The notes below the pieces were generated by a model. That model did not search any database and was not told where the DNA came from. It saw nothing but the letters and a program-made list of their open reading frames with translations. From positions 5,642,001 through 5,706,000 of the forward strand of contig NZ_CP107836.1 of NCBI RefSeq assembly GCF_036346615.1: 64,000 bases of DNA, read 5' to 3'. The DNA is from Streptomyces sp. NBC_00523 (GTDB lineage: Bacteria > Actinomycetota > Actinomycetes > Streptomycetales > Streptomycetaceae). This document shows, piece after piece, positions 17,225 through 26,150 of this stretch (position 1 is its first letter; every line of letters begins with the position of its first letter). A program made the position numbers and the translations under genes.

Positions 17225-17983
17225 GTGACGTCTCTCGACAAGCCGACGTCCGACACGGACCGCACCACCGACCAGCAGGAGGCCGCCGACAGCAGGGCGG
17301 TCACCGAGGCCGCGCTCTTCGAAGCCTTCGGCGGCGTGAGGGGCATGGTGGAGACGGTCCTGCCCGGGCTGCTCTTCGTCACGATCTTCACCATCAACAA
17401 GAACCTCACCTACTCGGCCATCGCGGCCCTGGCGGTGTCGCTGGCGCTCGTGGTCGTCCGGCTGATCCGCAAGGACACCGTCAAGCACGCCTTCAGCGGC
17501 GTCTTCGGTGTGGCCTTCGGTGTGGTCTTCGCCAAGATGACGGGCAACGCCAAGGACTTCTACCTCCCGGGCATGCTCTACACCCTGGGCCTCGCCCTGG
17601 CCTATCTGGTCACCGCGGTCGCCGGCCTGCCGCTGATCGGCCTGATCCTGGGCCCGGTGTTCAAGGAGAACCTCTCCTGGCGCACCCGTAACCCCGGCCG
17701 CAAGAAGGCGTACACCAAGGCCAGCTACGCCTGGGGGCTGATCCTGCTCGCCAAGTGCGCGATCCTCTTCCCGCTGTACTGGTGGGCCGACACCACCCAG
17801 TTCGGCTGGGTGCTGGTCGCGCTGAAGATCCCGCCGTTCCTGCTGGCGGTCTACCTGACCTGGGTCTTCCTCGCCAAGGCCCCGCCGCCGATCGACGTCT
17901 TCGCCGAGATGGAGGCGGAGGAGGAGGCCGAGAAGGCCCGCAAGGCGGCCGCCGCCGAAGCGCCCAGGGGCCAGGAGTTCTGA
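17225..17983 (+). CDS. DUF3159 family membrane protein
   Basis: This 252-residue polytopic protein has about six membrane segments between residues 38 and 218 and charged termini. The C-terminal tail is Glu/Ala-rich. Family-typical parts are EAFGGVRGMVETVLP, FVTIFTINKNL and LSWRTRNPGRKKAYTKASYAWG. The family is actinobacterial and of unknown function. Its steady position between the OB-fold gene and the TrkA genes is the main functional hint. A terminator shared with the convergent trkA pair follows. Confidence 0.9.
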   Translation: MTSLDKPTSDTDRTTDQQEAADSRAVTEAALFEAFGGVRGMVETVLPGLLFVTIFTINKNLTYSAIAALAVSLALVVVRLIRKDTVKHAFSGVFGVAFGVVFAKMTGNAKDFYLPGMLYTLGLALAYLVTAVAGLPLIGLILGPVFKENLSWRTRNPGRKKAYTKASYAWGLILLAKCAILFPLYWWADTTQFGWVLVALKIPPFLLAVYLTWVFLAKAPPPIDVFAEMEAEEEAEKARKAAAAEAPRGQEF

Positions 17984-17990
17984 GCCGTAC

Positions 17991-18030
17991 GAGAGGGGCC
18001 CCGTCACCAGCCGGTGACGGGGCCCCTCTC
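17991..18030. terminator. Bidirectional hairpin terminator
   Basis: A perfect 18-bp stem with an AGCC loop lies between the convergent DUF3159 and trkA genes. Confidence 0.9.
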
Positions 18031-18038
18031 CGTATGCC

Positions 18039-18716
18039 CTACGCCTCCGAGTCGCCCCGGCGCACCGACAGCAGGTCCTCCAGCTGCTCCTCGCGCGCCT
18101 GCGCGGCCACGAACAGCAGCTCGTCACCGGCCTCCAGGCTCTCCTCCGGGCTCGGGGTCAGCACCCGCTGGCCCCGGATGATCGTCACCAGCGAGGTGTC
18201 CTCCGGCCAGGCGACCTCCCCGACCTGGGTCCCCGCCAGTGCCGACTCCGGCGGCAGCGTCAGCTCCACCAGGTTCGCGTCGCCGTGGCTGAAGCGCAGC
18301 AGCCGGACCAGATCGCCGACGCTCACCGCCTCCTCGACCAGCGCCGACATCAGACGCGGCGTGGACACCGCCACGTCGACGCCCCACGACTCGTTGAACA
18401 GCCACTCGTTCTTCGGGTTGTTCACCCGGGCGACGACCCTCGGCACGCCGTACTCGGTCTTCGCCAGCAGCGAGACGACCAGGTTCACCTTGTCGTCGCC
18501 CGTCGCCGCGATCACGACGTTGCAGCGCTGCAGCGCCGCCTCGTCCAGCGACGTGATCTCACAGGCGTCCGCAAGGAGCCACTCGGCCATCGGCACCCGC
18601 TCCACCGAGATGGCGGTCGGCGCCTTGTCCACGAGCAGCACCTCGTGCCCGTTCTCCAGCAGCTCGCCCGCGATGGAACGCCCCACCGCACCGGCCCCGG
18701 CAATCGCGACACGCAT
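18039..18716 (-). CDS. TrkA family potassium-uptake regulatory protein (second of pair)
   Basis: This 225-residue cytosolic protein has an RCK_N Rossmann domain opening MRVAIAGAGAVGRSIAGELL and an RCK_C domain from about residue 135. RCK_N domains bind NAD(H) or ATP; RCK_C domains can bind c-di-AMP. The start overlaps the stop of the upstream TrkA gene by one base. No TrkH/KtrB channel gene is near, but a KimA-type permease diverges from the pair. The mycobacterial equivalents are CeoB/CeoC. Confidence 0.93.
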   Translation of the reverse strand: MRVAIAGAGAVGRSIAGELLENGHEVLLVDKAPTAISVERVPMAEWLLADACEITSLDEAALQRCNVVIAATGDDKVNLVVSLLAKTEYGVPRVVARVNNPKNEWLFNESWGVDVAVSTPRLMSALVEEAVSVGDLVRLLRFSHGDANLVELTLPPESALAGTQVGEVAWPEDTSLVTIIRGQRVLTPSPEESLEAGDELLFVAAQAREEQLEDLLSVRRGDSEA

Positions 18717-19384
18717 CAGTGACCGCCCTCCTCGGGGCCCTCGGCGAAGGCCGCCTCGACCTTCGCGATCTCGTCCGTACGCATCATCACGTGGACGAGG
18801 TCGCCCTCCTGGAGCACCGTCTGCGACGACGGCAGAATCGCCTCGCCCAACCGGGTGAGGAACGCGACGCGCACGCCCGTCTCCTCCTGGAGCGTGCTGA
18901 TCTTGTGGCCGATCCAGGACGGCGTGGTGTGCACCTCCGCGAGCTGCACCCCGCCGCTCGGGTCGCGCCACAGCGGCTCCGCGCCCGACGGCAGCAGCCG
19001 GCGCAGCATCTGGTCCGCCGTCCAGCGCACGGTCGCGACCGTCGGGATGCCCAGCCGCTGGTAGACCTCGGCGCGCCGGGGGTCGTAGATCCGGGCCGCG
19101 ACGTTCTCGATGCCGAACATCTCGCGGGCCACCCGGGCCGCGATGATGTTGGAGTTGTCGCCGGAGCTCACCGCCGCGAACGCGCCGGCCTCCTCGATCC
19201 CCGATTCGCGCAGCGTGTCCTGGTCGAAACCGACCCCGGTGACGCGACGGCCGCCGAACCCGGAGCCGAGGCGCCGGAACGCCGTGGGGTCCTGGTCGAT
19301 GACGGCGACCGTGTGCCCCTGCTGCTCCAGGGTCTGCGCGAGTGCGGCTCCCACTCGCCCGCAGCCCATGATGACGATGTGCAC
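18716..19384 (-). CDS. TrkA family potassium-uptake regulatory protein (first of pair)
   Basis: This 222-residue RCK protein opens MHIVIMGCGRVGAALAQTLE, a full GxGxxG Rossmann start, and has an RCK_C half ending DEIAKVEAAFAEGPEEGGH. It is the promoter-proximal gene of the two-gene trkA operon, starting with GTG at 19384. Together the pair probably forms a hetero-oligomeric ring that gates a K+ transporter. The nearest candidate partner is the divergent permease, though RCK rings classically gate TrkH/KtrB channels. Confidence 0.93.
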   Translation of the reverse strand: MHIVIMGCGRVGAALAQTLEQQGHTVAVIDQDPTAFRRLGSGFGGRRVTGVGFDQDTLRESGIEEAGAFAAVSSGDNSNIIAARVAREMFGIENVAARIYDPRRAEVYQRLGIPTVATVRWTADQMLRRLLPSGAEPLWRDPSGGVQLAEVHTTPSWIGHKISTLQEETGVRVAFLTRLGEAILPSSQTVLQEGDLVHVMMRTDEIAKVEAAFAEGPEEGGH

Positions 19385-19715
19385 CTTGCGCCTACCTCGC
19401 AGTCCTGGTCGTCCGGCTGACCTGCGAAAACACCCTGCTCACACTCTTTCCTCGGCTGGCCGGGCAAACAACGGGGCAACGGTGTGTCCCGTCGCCCGGT
19501 TACGAGCTTATGCGGCGCGGGTCGCGTCGCCTCATCCGAGTGTGCGCATCGCGGCGCGGGAGTGGCAAAGACGACGTGCCCGGGGCCCTTTCCGGCGGCG
19601 CGGCGCAAGGATTGCGTTAAGGATTCCGTGGCGTTTCCGGCCGAGTGCAGGACATTGGCGGGCCACGCCGGTGCAGCGGGGGCGGGCCCCATACGGAACC
19701 CTTACGATCCTCTGC
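19385..19715. promoter_or_regulatory. Divergent intergenic region between trkA pair and KimA-like gene
   Basis: These 331 bp must carry both promoters. The permease side has a -10 box TACGAT at 19703-19708, 7 nt before its GTG start, so the transcript is probably leaderless. The trkA side shows no convincing box. I saw no riboswitch-like structure, although c-di-AMP riboswitches control similar genes in other bacteria. Confidence 0.5.
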
Positions 19716-21764
19716 GTGTCCAAACTGACCGACGTGCCCAAACGGATCCTGATCGGACGGGCCCTGCGCAGCGACAAGCTGGGGGAGACGCTCCTCCCCA
19801 AGCGCATCGCCCTCCCCGTTTTCGCATCCGACCCGCTGTCCTCGGTGGCGTACGCACCCGGAGAAGTCCTCCTCGTGCTGTCCATCGCGGGTGTGTCGGC
19901 CTACCACTTCAGCCCCTGGATCGCGGTCGCGGTCGTGGTCCTGATGTTCACGGTCGTCGCCTCCTACCGGCAGAACGTCCACGCCTACCCGAGCGGCGGC
20001 GGTGACTACGAGGTCGCCACCACCAACCTCGGCCCCAAGGCCGGGCTGACCGTCGCCAGCGCGCTGCTGGTCGACTACGTCCTGACCGTGGCCGTGTCGA
20101 TCGCCTCCGGCGTGGAGAACCTGGGCTCCGCGATCCCCTTCGTGGTCGAGCACAAGACAGGGTGCGCGGTCGCCGCCATCGTCCTGCTGACCCTGATGAA
20201 CCTGCGCGGCGTCAAGGAGTCCGGGAAGCTCTTCGCCATCCCCACGTACCTCTTCGTGGCCGGCGTCTTCATCATGATCATCTGGGGCGCCTTCCGCGGG
20301 CTCGTCCTCGGCGACACCATGCACGCCCCGACCTCCGCGTACACGATCAGGCCCGAGCACCAGGGGCTGGCCGGCTTCGCGCTCGTCTTCCTGCTGCTGC
20401 GCGCCTTCTCCTCCGGCTGTGCGGCGCTGACCGGCGTCGAGGCGATCAGCAACGGCGTGCCCGCGTTCCGCAAGCCGAAGAGCAAGAACGCCGCGACCAC
20501 GCTCGCGATGATGGGCCTGCTCGCCGTCACCATGTTCTGCGGCATCATCGGGCTGGCCATGGCCACCGACGTCAAGATGGCGGAGAACCCGGCGAAGGAC
20601 CTGATCAGCAACGGCAGCCCGGTCGGCGCGGGCTTCGTCCAGGACCCGGTCATCTCGCAGGTCGCGGCCGCGGTCTTCGGCGACGGCACGTTCTTCTTCG
20701 TGATCCTCGCCGCCGCCACCGCCCTGGTCCTCTTCCTGGCCGCGAACACCGCGTACAACGGCTTCCCGCTCCTCGGCTCGATCCTGGCCCAGGACCGCTA
20801 CCTGCCCCGCCAGCTGCACACCCGCGGCGACCGGCTCGCCTTCTCCAACGGCATCGTGCTGCTGGCCGGCGCCGCGATCCTGCTGGTCGTGATCTACGGG
20901 GCCGACTCGACCCGGCTCATCCAGCTGTACATCGTCGGCGTGTTCGTGTCGTTCACGCTCAGCCAGACCGGCATGGTCCGGCACTGGAACCGCCATCTGG
21001 CCGTCGAGAAGGACCCGGCCAAGCGCCGCCACATGATTCGCTCCCGGGCGATCAACACCTTCGGCGCCTTCTTCACCGGTCTGGTGCTCGTCGTCGTCCT
21101 CGCCACGAAGTTCACCCACGGCGCCTGGGTGGCGCTCCTCGGGATGGTCATCTTCTTCGGCACGATGACCGCGATCCGCAAGCACTACGACCGGGTGGCC
21201 GAGGAGATCTCCGCCGACGAGGCCGCCCCCGACGAGTCGATCCGCCCCTCCCGGGTCCACTCGATCGTCCTGGTCTCCAAGCTCCACCGCCCCACCCTGC
21301 GCGCCCTCGCCTACGCCAAGCTGATCCGTACGGACCACCTGGAGGCGCTGTCCATCAGCGTGGACCCGGCCGAGACGAAGGCCCTCAGGGAGGACTGGGA
21401 GCGGCGCGGCATCAACGTACCGCTGAAGATCCTCGACTCCCCGTACCGCGAGGTGACCCGCCCGGTCATCGAGTACGTCAAGAGCCTGCGCCGGGAGAGC
21501 CCGCGCGACGTCGTGAGCGTCTACATTCCGGAGTACGTCGTCGGGCACTGGTACGAGCACCTGCTGCACAACCAGAGTGCCCTGAGGCTCAAGGGCCGGC
21601 TGCTCTTCACGCCCGGTGTGATGGTCACCTCGGTCCCGTATCAGCTGGAATCCTCCGAGGCAGCGAAGAAGCGCGCCCGCAGGCGTGCCGACTGGAGCGC
21701 TCCGGGCTCGGTGCGCCGGGGCCCGGTGGAGCGCAGGCAGAAGGAACCGACGCCGAAGGGCTGA
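19716..21764 (+). CDS. KimA-type APC superfamily potassium/proton symporter
   Basis: This 682-residue protein has 12 predicted membrane helices (about residues 30-465) and a C-terminal cytoplasmic domain (about 480-640). Several stretches match what I recall of Bacillus subtilis KimA (YdaO): ILIGRALRSDKLGE, SDPLSSVAYAPGE, AFSSGCAALTGVEAISN, PAFRKPKSKNAATTLAMMG and, in the cytoplasmic domain, LLHNQSALRLKGRLL. KimA is a c-di-AMP-inhibited K+/H+ symporter. The gene diverges from two TrkA genes, which fits K+ transport. Ordinary annotation would call it an amino-acid permease. Confidence 0.85.
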   Translation: MSKLTDVPKRILIGRALRSDKLGETLLPKRIALPVFASDPLSSVAYAPGEVLLVLSIAGVSAYHFSPWIAVAVVVLMFTVVASYRQNVHAYPSGGGDYEVATTNLGPKAGLTVASALLVDYVLTVAVSIASGVENLGSAIPFVVEHKTGCAVAAIVLLTLMNLRGVKESGKLFAIPTYLFVAGVFIMIIWGAFRGLVLGDTMHAPTSAYTIRPEHQGLAGFALVFLLLRAFSSGCAALTGVEAISNGVPAFRKPKSKNAATTLAMMGLLAVTMFCGIIGLAMATDVKMAENPAKDLISNGSPVGAGFVQDPVISQVAAAVFGDGTFFFVILAAATALVLFLAANTAYNGFPLLGSILAQDRYLPRQLHTRGDRLAFSNGIVLLAGAAILLVVIYGADSTRLIQLYIVGVFVSFTLSQTGMVRHWNRHLAVEKDPAKRRHMIRSRAINTFGAFFTGLVLVVVLATKFTHGAWVALLGMVIFFGTMTAIRKHYDRVAEEISADEAAPDESIRPSRVHSIVLVSKLHRPTLRALAYAKLIRTDHLEALSISVDPAETKALREDWERRGINVPLKILDSPYREVTRPVIEYVKSLRRESPRDVVSVYIPEYVVGHWYEHLLHNQSALRLKGRLLFTPGVMVTSVPYQLESSEAAKKRARRRADWSAPGSVRRGPVERRQKEPTPKG

Positions 21765-21871
21765 GGCGGGGGACCGCCGCGTGTGGTCGGCGGCCGGGCG
21801 ACACCGACGTAGACTCGTAGGTTGTTGTCCGGCCGCCGGCCGTCCCCTTCCCTCTCTGGAGCCCGCCCCTC

Positions 21872-23227
21872 ATGCAGAACGAATCCACGTCGCCGCAGAC
21901 CGGGGAGACACAGCCGGAGTCGCTGGTCGGGCGGGAGTACGAGGTCGAGGTCGGCCCGGTCGCGCACGGCGGCCACTGCATCGCCCGCACGGACGAGGGC
22001 CGGGTGCTGTTCGTACGCCACACCCTGCCGGGCGAGAAGGTTGTCGCACGGATCACCGACGGCGCCGAGGACTCGCGCTTCCTGCGCGCGGACGCGGTGG
22101 AGATCATCGAGGCGTCCAAGGACCGGGTGCCGGCCCCCTGCCCGTTCGCCGGTCCCGGCAAGTGCGGCGGCTGCGACTGGCAGCACGCCAAGCCGGGCGC
22201 CCAGCGCCGCCTCAAGGGCGAGGTCATCGCCGAACAGCTCCAGCGCCTTGCGGGCCTCACACCGGAGGAGGCGGGCTGGGACGGCACGGTCATGCCGGCC
22301 GAGGGCGACAAGCTCCCCGCGGGCGAGGTCCCGGCCTGGCGGACCCGGGTGCAGTACGCGATCGACGAGGACGGCCGCGTCGGCCTGCGCAAGCACCGCT
22401 CGCACGACATCGAGATCATCGACCACTGCATGATCGCCGCGCCCGGGGTCTCCGAGCTGGGCGTCGAGCAGCAGGACTGGCCCCAGATGGCCACGGTGGA
22501 GGCCATCGCCGCCACCGGCTCCCACGACCGCCAGGTCATCCTGACGCCCCGCCCGGGCGGCCGGCTGCCCCTGGTCGAGCTCGACAAGCCGGTCTCCGTC
22601 CTCCGCGTGGACGAACGCGACGGCGGCGTGCACCGGGTACACGGCCGCGGCTTCGTCCGCGAGCGCGCCGACGACCGCACGTACCGGGTCGGCTCCGGCG
22701 GCTTCTGGCAGGTCCACCCGCAGGCCGCGAACACCCTGGTCCGCGCGGTCATGCAGGGCCTGCTGCCCCGTAAGAACGACACGGCCCTCGACCTCTACTG
22801 CGGCGTCGGCCTCTTCGCCGGTGCCATCGGCCAGCGCATCGGCGAGAAGGGCGCGGTCCTCGGCATCGAGTCCGGCAAGCGCGCGGTCGAGGACGCCCGC
22901 CACAACCTGGCGGACCTGGACCGCGTCCGCATCGAACACGGCAAGGTCGATCAGGTCCTGCCCCGCACGGGCATCACCGAATGCGACCTCATCGTCCTGG
23001 ACCCGCCCCGCGCGGGCGCCGGCCGCGCCACGGTGAAGCAGCTGACCGCCCTGGGCGCCCGCCGCATCGCCTACGTGGCCTGCGACCCGGCAGCACTGGC
23101 CCGGGACCTGGGGTACTTCCGGGACGGGGGGTACCGGGTGCGGACGCTGCGGGCGTTCGATCTGTTTCCCATGACGCATCATGTGGAGTGCGTGGCGATC
23201 TTGGAACCCGTCGCAAAGGGCGCCTGA
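21872..23227 (+). CDS. TRAM-domain RNA (uracil-5-)methyltransferase, RumA/TrmA type
   Basis: This 451-residue enzyme has an N-terminal TRAM domain (residues 15-70), an iron-sulfur cysteine cluster CPFAGPGKCGGCDW near residue 90, a SAM-binding fold (ALDLYCGVGLFAGAIG), the motif LDPPRAGAG and the catalytic cysteine in YVACDPAALARDL, with E in HHVECV as the base. It should methylate a uridine C5 in rRNA or tRNA. ATG 21872 follows TCTGGAGC. A TAGACT box at 21811 may be its promoter. It closes the core synteny block. Confidence 0.93.
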   Translation: MQNESTSPQTGETQPESLVGREYEVEVGPVAHGGHCIARTDEGRVLFVRHTLPGEKVVARITDGAEDSRFLRADAVEIIEASKDRVPAPCPFAGPGKCGGCDWQHAKPGAQRRLKGEVIAEQLQRLAGLTPEEAGWDGTVMPAEGDKLPAGEVPAWRTRVQYAIDEDGRVGLRKHRSHDIEIIDHCMIAAPGVSELGVEQQDWPQMATVEAIAATGSHDRQVILTPRPGGRLPLVELDKPVSVLRVDERDGGVHRVHGRGFVRERADDRTYRVGSGGFWQVHPQAANTLVRAVMQGLLPRKNDTALDLYCGVGLFAGAIGQRIGEKGAVLGIESGKRAVEDARHNLADLDRVRIEHGKVDQVLPRTGITECDLIVLDPPRAGAGRATVKQLTALGARRIAYVACDPAALARDLGYFRDGGYRVRTLRAFDLFPMTHHVECVAILEPVAKGA

Positions 23228-23743
23228 CCTGTGGGTTTGGGTGGTGTGCGCTATGCGCGTTGCACCGCTGGTCAGGCGGCCTCCTGACTGTGCGGGTTGG
23301 CCTCGAACGGAGTCGGCTGGTCCTGGTCACCCTCAGCGTGCAGAGCATGGGTATTCCGTAGACGGCGCGTTCCGGATTCGCGGGAATCATTATTCTCGCT
23401 GTCCATAGCTGCAAGAGAATGGTGAAGCGTTATCTGTGCGGCGAATTTCCATGTCGGCCGCCGATATTGCCGGGCGCCACGCGGCGATTACTCGGCGGTG
23501 CAGACGTCTTGGGGGTCGCCGAGAAGTATTTCGGCGACAGCACTTGCGCACCGGGGCCCGGGCCCGCCGCGTGTATCGCGATGGTGTCCGAATCCTTTCG
23601 TCCGGGGGATTGCCTCCTAGGGGCGGGAGGGCATCCCCGCCCCGCCGACGCGCCTCGATTGCTAGTGTCGATTGCTCAGCCACGGACACGCTGGGACGCC
23701 AGGAACAATCAGCAGTGGTGATCGACAGCTGGGGGGGCCTTCA
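23228..23743. other. Low-GC intergenic stretch at the edge of the accessory region
   Basis: These 516 bp are less GC-rich than the neighbours and contain no supported gene. Two direct copies of TCGATTGCT at 23655-23663 and 23668-23676, with TAGTGT between them, lie about 75 bp before the ABC ATPase gene and may be a regulator site with a -10 box. The compositional break suggests acquired DNA begins here. Confidence 0.5.
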
Positions 23744-24496
23744 ATGACCAGAGGGTCATTAGTGGCCGGCGGGTACGCTCTGTTATTGGAAACCGTGACG
23801 AAAACCTACGGTTCCGGCTGTCATGCGGTTACCGCCTTGAACGACGTGACAATGAGGGTGCCACGCGGGACATTCCTCGCGATCATGGGTCCCTCAGGCT
23901 CGGGTAAGAGCACGTTCCTCCACTGCGCGGCGGGTCTCGACAAACCCACGAAGGGGAGCGTGATCCTCGGAGACACCCGCCTGGCCGGCCTGAACGAGGA
24001 ACAGCTCACCGAGCTCCGGCGGGAACGGGTCGGGATCGTCTTCCAGACGTACAGCCTGCTCGACTCGCTCACCATCGCCGACAACGTGGGCCTGCCGTTC
24101 CGATTGGCTGACACTCCGGTCCCCACCGATCGGATCCGCGCCGAGCCGGCGAACGTCGGGCTCGCCGACATGGGGGACCGCTACCCCGGTCAGCTCTCCG
24201 GCGGCCAGCGGCAGCGCGTCGCCATCGCCCGGGCCCTCATCACGGGACCCGACGTGGTCTTCGCCGACGAGCCGACGGGCGCGCTCGACACGCGTACCGG
24301 CAGGCAAGTCCTGCAACTGCTGCGCGGGGTCGTCGACCAGACCGGCCAGACCGTGGTGATGGTGACTCACGACCCGGTCGCCGCCTCGCACGCGGACTCG
24401 GTGACCTTCCTCGCCGACGGCCGGCTGGCCGGCGAACTCATCGGGCCGACTCCGGAGAAGGTGGCCGACCGGATGACCCGGCTGGGCGAGTGGTGA
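23744..24496 (+). CDS. MacB/LolD-type ABC transporter ATP-binding protein with two TTA codons
   Basis: This 250-residue ATPase has Walker A GPSGSGKST, Q-loop VFQTYSLLD, signature LSGGQRQRVAIARAL, Walker B VVFADEPTGALD and an H-loop THD. Codons 6 (23759-23761) and 14 (23783-23785) are TTA, the rarest codon in Streptomyces, read only by the bldA tRNA, so expression may depend on development. Its stop overlaps the GTG of the permease reading frame. That permease is broken, so the ATPase may no longer have its own membrane partner. Confidence 0.9.
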   Translation: MTRGSLVAGGYALLLETVTKTYGSGCHAVTALNDVTMRVPRGTFLAIMGPSGSGKSTFLHCAAGLDKPTKGSVILGDTRLAGLNEEQLTELRRERVGIVFQTYSLLDSLTIADNVGLPFRLADTPVPTDRIRAEPANVGLADMGDRYPGQLSGGQRQRVAIARALITGPDVVFADEPTGALDTRTGRQVLQLLRGVVDQTGQTVVMVTHDPVAASHADSVTFLADGRLAGELIGPTPEKVADRMTRLGEW

Positions 24497-25866
24497 GCCG
24501 CAGGAGCAAGGCCGAGGCAGCGGGTCCGCCGATGGCCAAGAAGGCGAGGAAGTAGGTCCGCACGCTCTCACGCCGGAATCTTTCGCTGGCCTGGAACACG
24601 ATTCGCGGACGCAAGGGCGGCTTCGCAGCGGTGCTGATCGCCGTCGCGATCGGCTCTGCCGTGATCACCGCCTGCGGTGTGCTGCTGGAGACCGGTCTCA
24701 GCTCGGGAGCCCCGGCCGAGCGATACCACCGGGCGGCCGTGGTCGTCGGTGGCAACCAGGCCGTGCCCGTCGAGGGCGATACGGACCCGCGGCTCTCCGA
24801 GCGGGTCAGCCTGCCCGCAGCCACGGTCGCGAAGGTCGCCGCGGTCCAGGGTGTCGAGTCCGCGGTCGGAGACATCAGCGTCCGTACGGTCGTCCTCAGG
24901 AAGGGCTCGGTCCTCGACGGTCCGCCCGTGTACGGGCACGGCTGGTCCGCCGCGGCGCCGGCTCCGTTCACGCTGCGCTCGGGCACCCGGCCGCAAGCTG
25001 CCGACGATGTCGTACTCGACAGCGACCTCGCCCAGCGGGCCGGGCTCGCACGAGGAGACACGGTGACGCTGGTGACCGGGTCGAAGCCGACGTCGTACCG
25101 GGTCAGTGGTGTTGCCGAGCCCGAGTCCTCGCTCGACCGGCAGTCCGCGGTCTTCTTCACCGACGATCAGGCGGCGCGGCTCTACGGCACGTCCGGAAAG
25201 ATCGACGCGGTCGGTGTGCTGGCCTCGAAGGGGACCGGGGCGGACGACCTCGCCGACCGGATCAAGAAGGCCGTGCCCGGCGTCGTCACGTATACCGGCG
25301 ACGACCGCAGCGACGTCGAGACGCTCGACGCCGGGCAGATGCGGGCGTTCGTCGTCGAGGTGGCCAGCGCGTTCGGCGCCACCATGATCCTGCTCGTGAT
25401 CATCGTGGTGTCCGGCACGCCGGCTCCGTCCGTGCAGCAGCGCCGCCGCGAGCTGGCTCTGCTGCGGGCTGTCGGCGCCACCCCACGGCAGGTGCTGCGC
25501 ATGATCGGCGGCGAGGCCGTGATCGTCGGCGGAATCGGCGCTGTGCTCGGCGCCGTCCCCCGGCGTCCTGCTCGCCATGCTGGTGCACACCGTGTTCACG
25601 GCCGGGGGCGCGCTGCCGTCCGGCTTCTCGCTGGTGATCACGCCGCTGCCCGTGCCGGCCGCCCTGCTGATCTGCGTCCTCGCGGCCCGGATCGGCGGCT
25701 GGCTCGCGGCCCGGCGCGCTGCGAAGGTCAGTGCCGTCGAGGCGCTCGGCGACGTGGCGGTGGAGCCCAAGAAGCTCGGCTGGGTTCGGCTCTCGCTCGG
25801 TGTGCTGCTAGTGCCCGCCGGCCTGGCCGCCGCGATCGTGCTGCCGATCGCGCTGCCCGGTGAGTC
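24493..25866 (+). pseudogene. FtsX-like ABC permease, disrupted
   Basis: The frame opens with GTG at 24493 overlapping the ATPase stop, and meets an in-frame TAG at codon 21 (24553-24555). Past it, the same frame continues into an FtsX/MacB permease (RGRKGGFAAVLIAVAIGSAV, then an extracellular domain, then QQRRRELALLRAVGATPRQ). A fifth C in the run 25557-25561 shifts the frame within LGAVPGVLLAML; the sequence resumes in another frame as HTVFTAGGALPSGFSL and DVAVEPKKLGWVRLSLG. Homology stops near 25866, about half the usual two-unit length of roughly 830 residues. A GTG at 24631 would escape the TAG but not the frameshift or truncation. Confidence 0.85.
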
Positions 25867-26150
25867 GGCCGCCAGATCGAAGATCTTCAGCAGGTGCTCT
25901 CGCCGCTGCTCGGCGTTGCCCTGCCCGATCAGGAACGCTGAGGGCTCTCCTCGTCGGGTTGAGTCCACAGCGGCGCGCGCAGCGGTGGAATCGCGTACGC
26001 CTCGGTCGATTGCAGCCGTTCCAGTCCGTCCGCCGACACGGATACGGGCCGTGCGACGGAGGGTGCGGCACCGCTGATCGGGCTTGCGGACTTCCTCCTC
26101 GCGCCGCCGGCGGCCGGCCGCGCTTGATACCTGCCTGGTATCATCCCTGT
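25867..26150. other. Degenerate junction sequence before the toxin-antitoxin genes
   Basis: Just past the permease homology, a different frame reads QIEDLQQVLSPLLGVALPDQ to a stop near 25941, which looks like the C-terminus of an unrelated protein. The minus strand holds another gene-like stretch, SVSADGLERLQSTEAYAIPP, ending at a stop in this segment. No intact gene is present. It looks like scrambled remnants joined by deletions. Confidence 0.4.
26125..26144 (+). promoter_or_regulatory. Palindromic operator and -10 box of the toxin-antitoxin operon
   Basis: TGATACC-TGCCT-GGTATCA (26125-26143) is a perfect 7-bp inverted repeat. A -10 box TATCAT (26139-26144) overlaps its right arm and ends 6 nt before the antitoxin ATG. 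This arrangement fits autorepression by the ribbon-helix-helix antitoxin and a leaderless transcript. Confidence 0.7.

Noticed and set aside
19385..19715. Possible c-di-AMP riboswitch before the KimA-like gene
   Set aside because: The -10 box lies 7 nt before the start codon, leaving no leader RNA, and no pseudo-symmetric fold was seen.
23419..23721. 100-codon frame in the gap before the ABC ATPase
   Set aside because: No ribosome-binding sequence, no family resemblance, and codon positions without the usual third-base GC bias.
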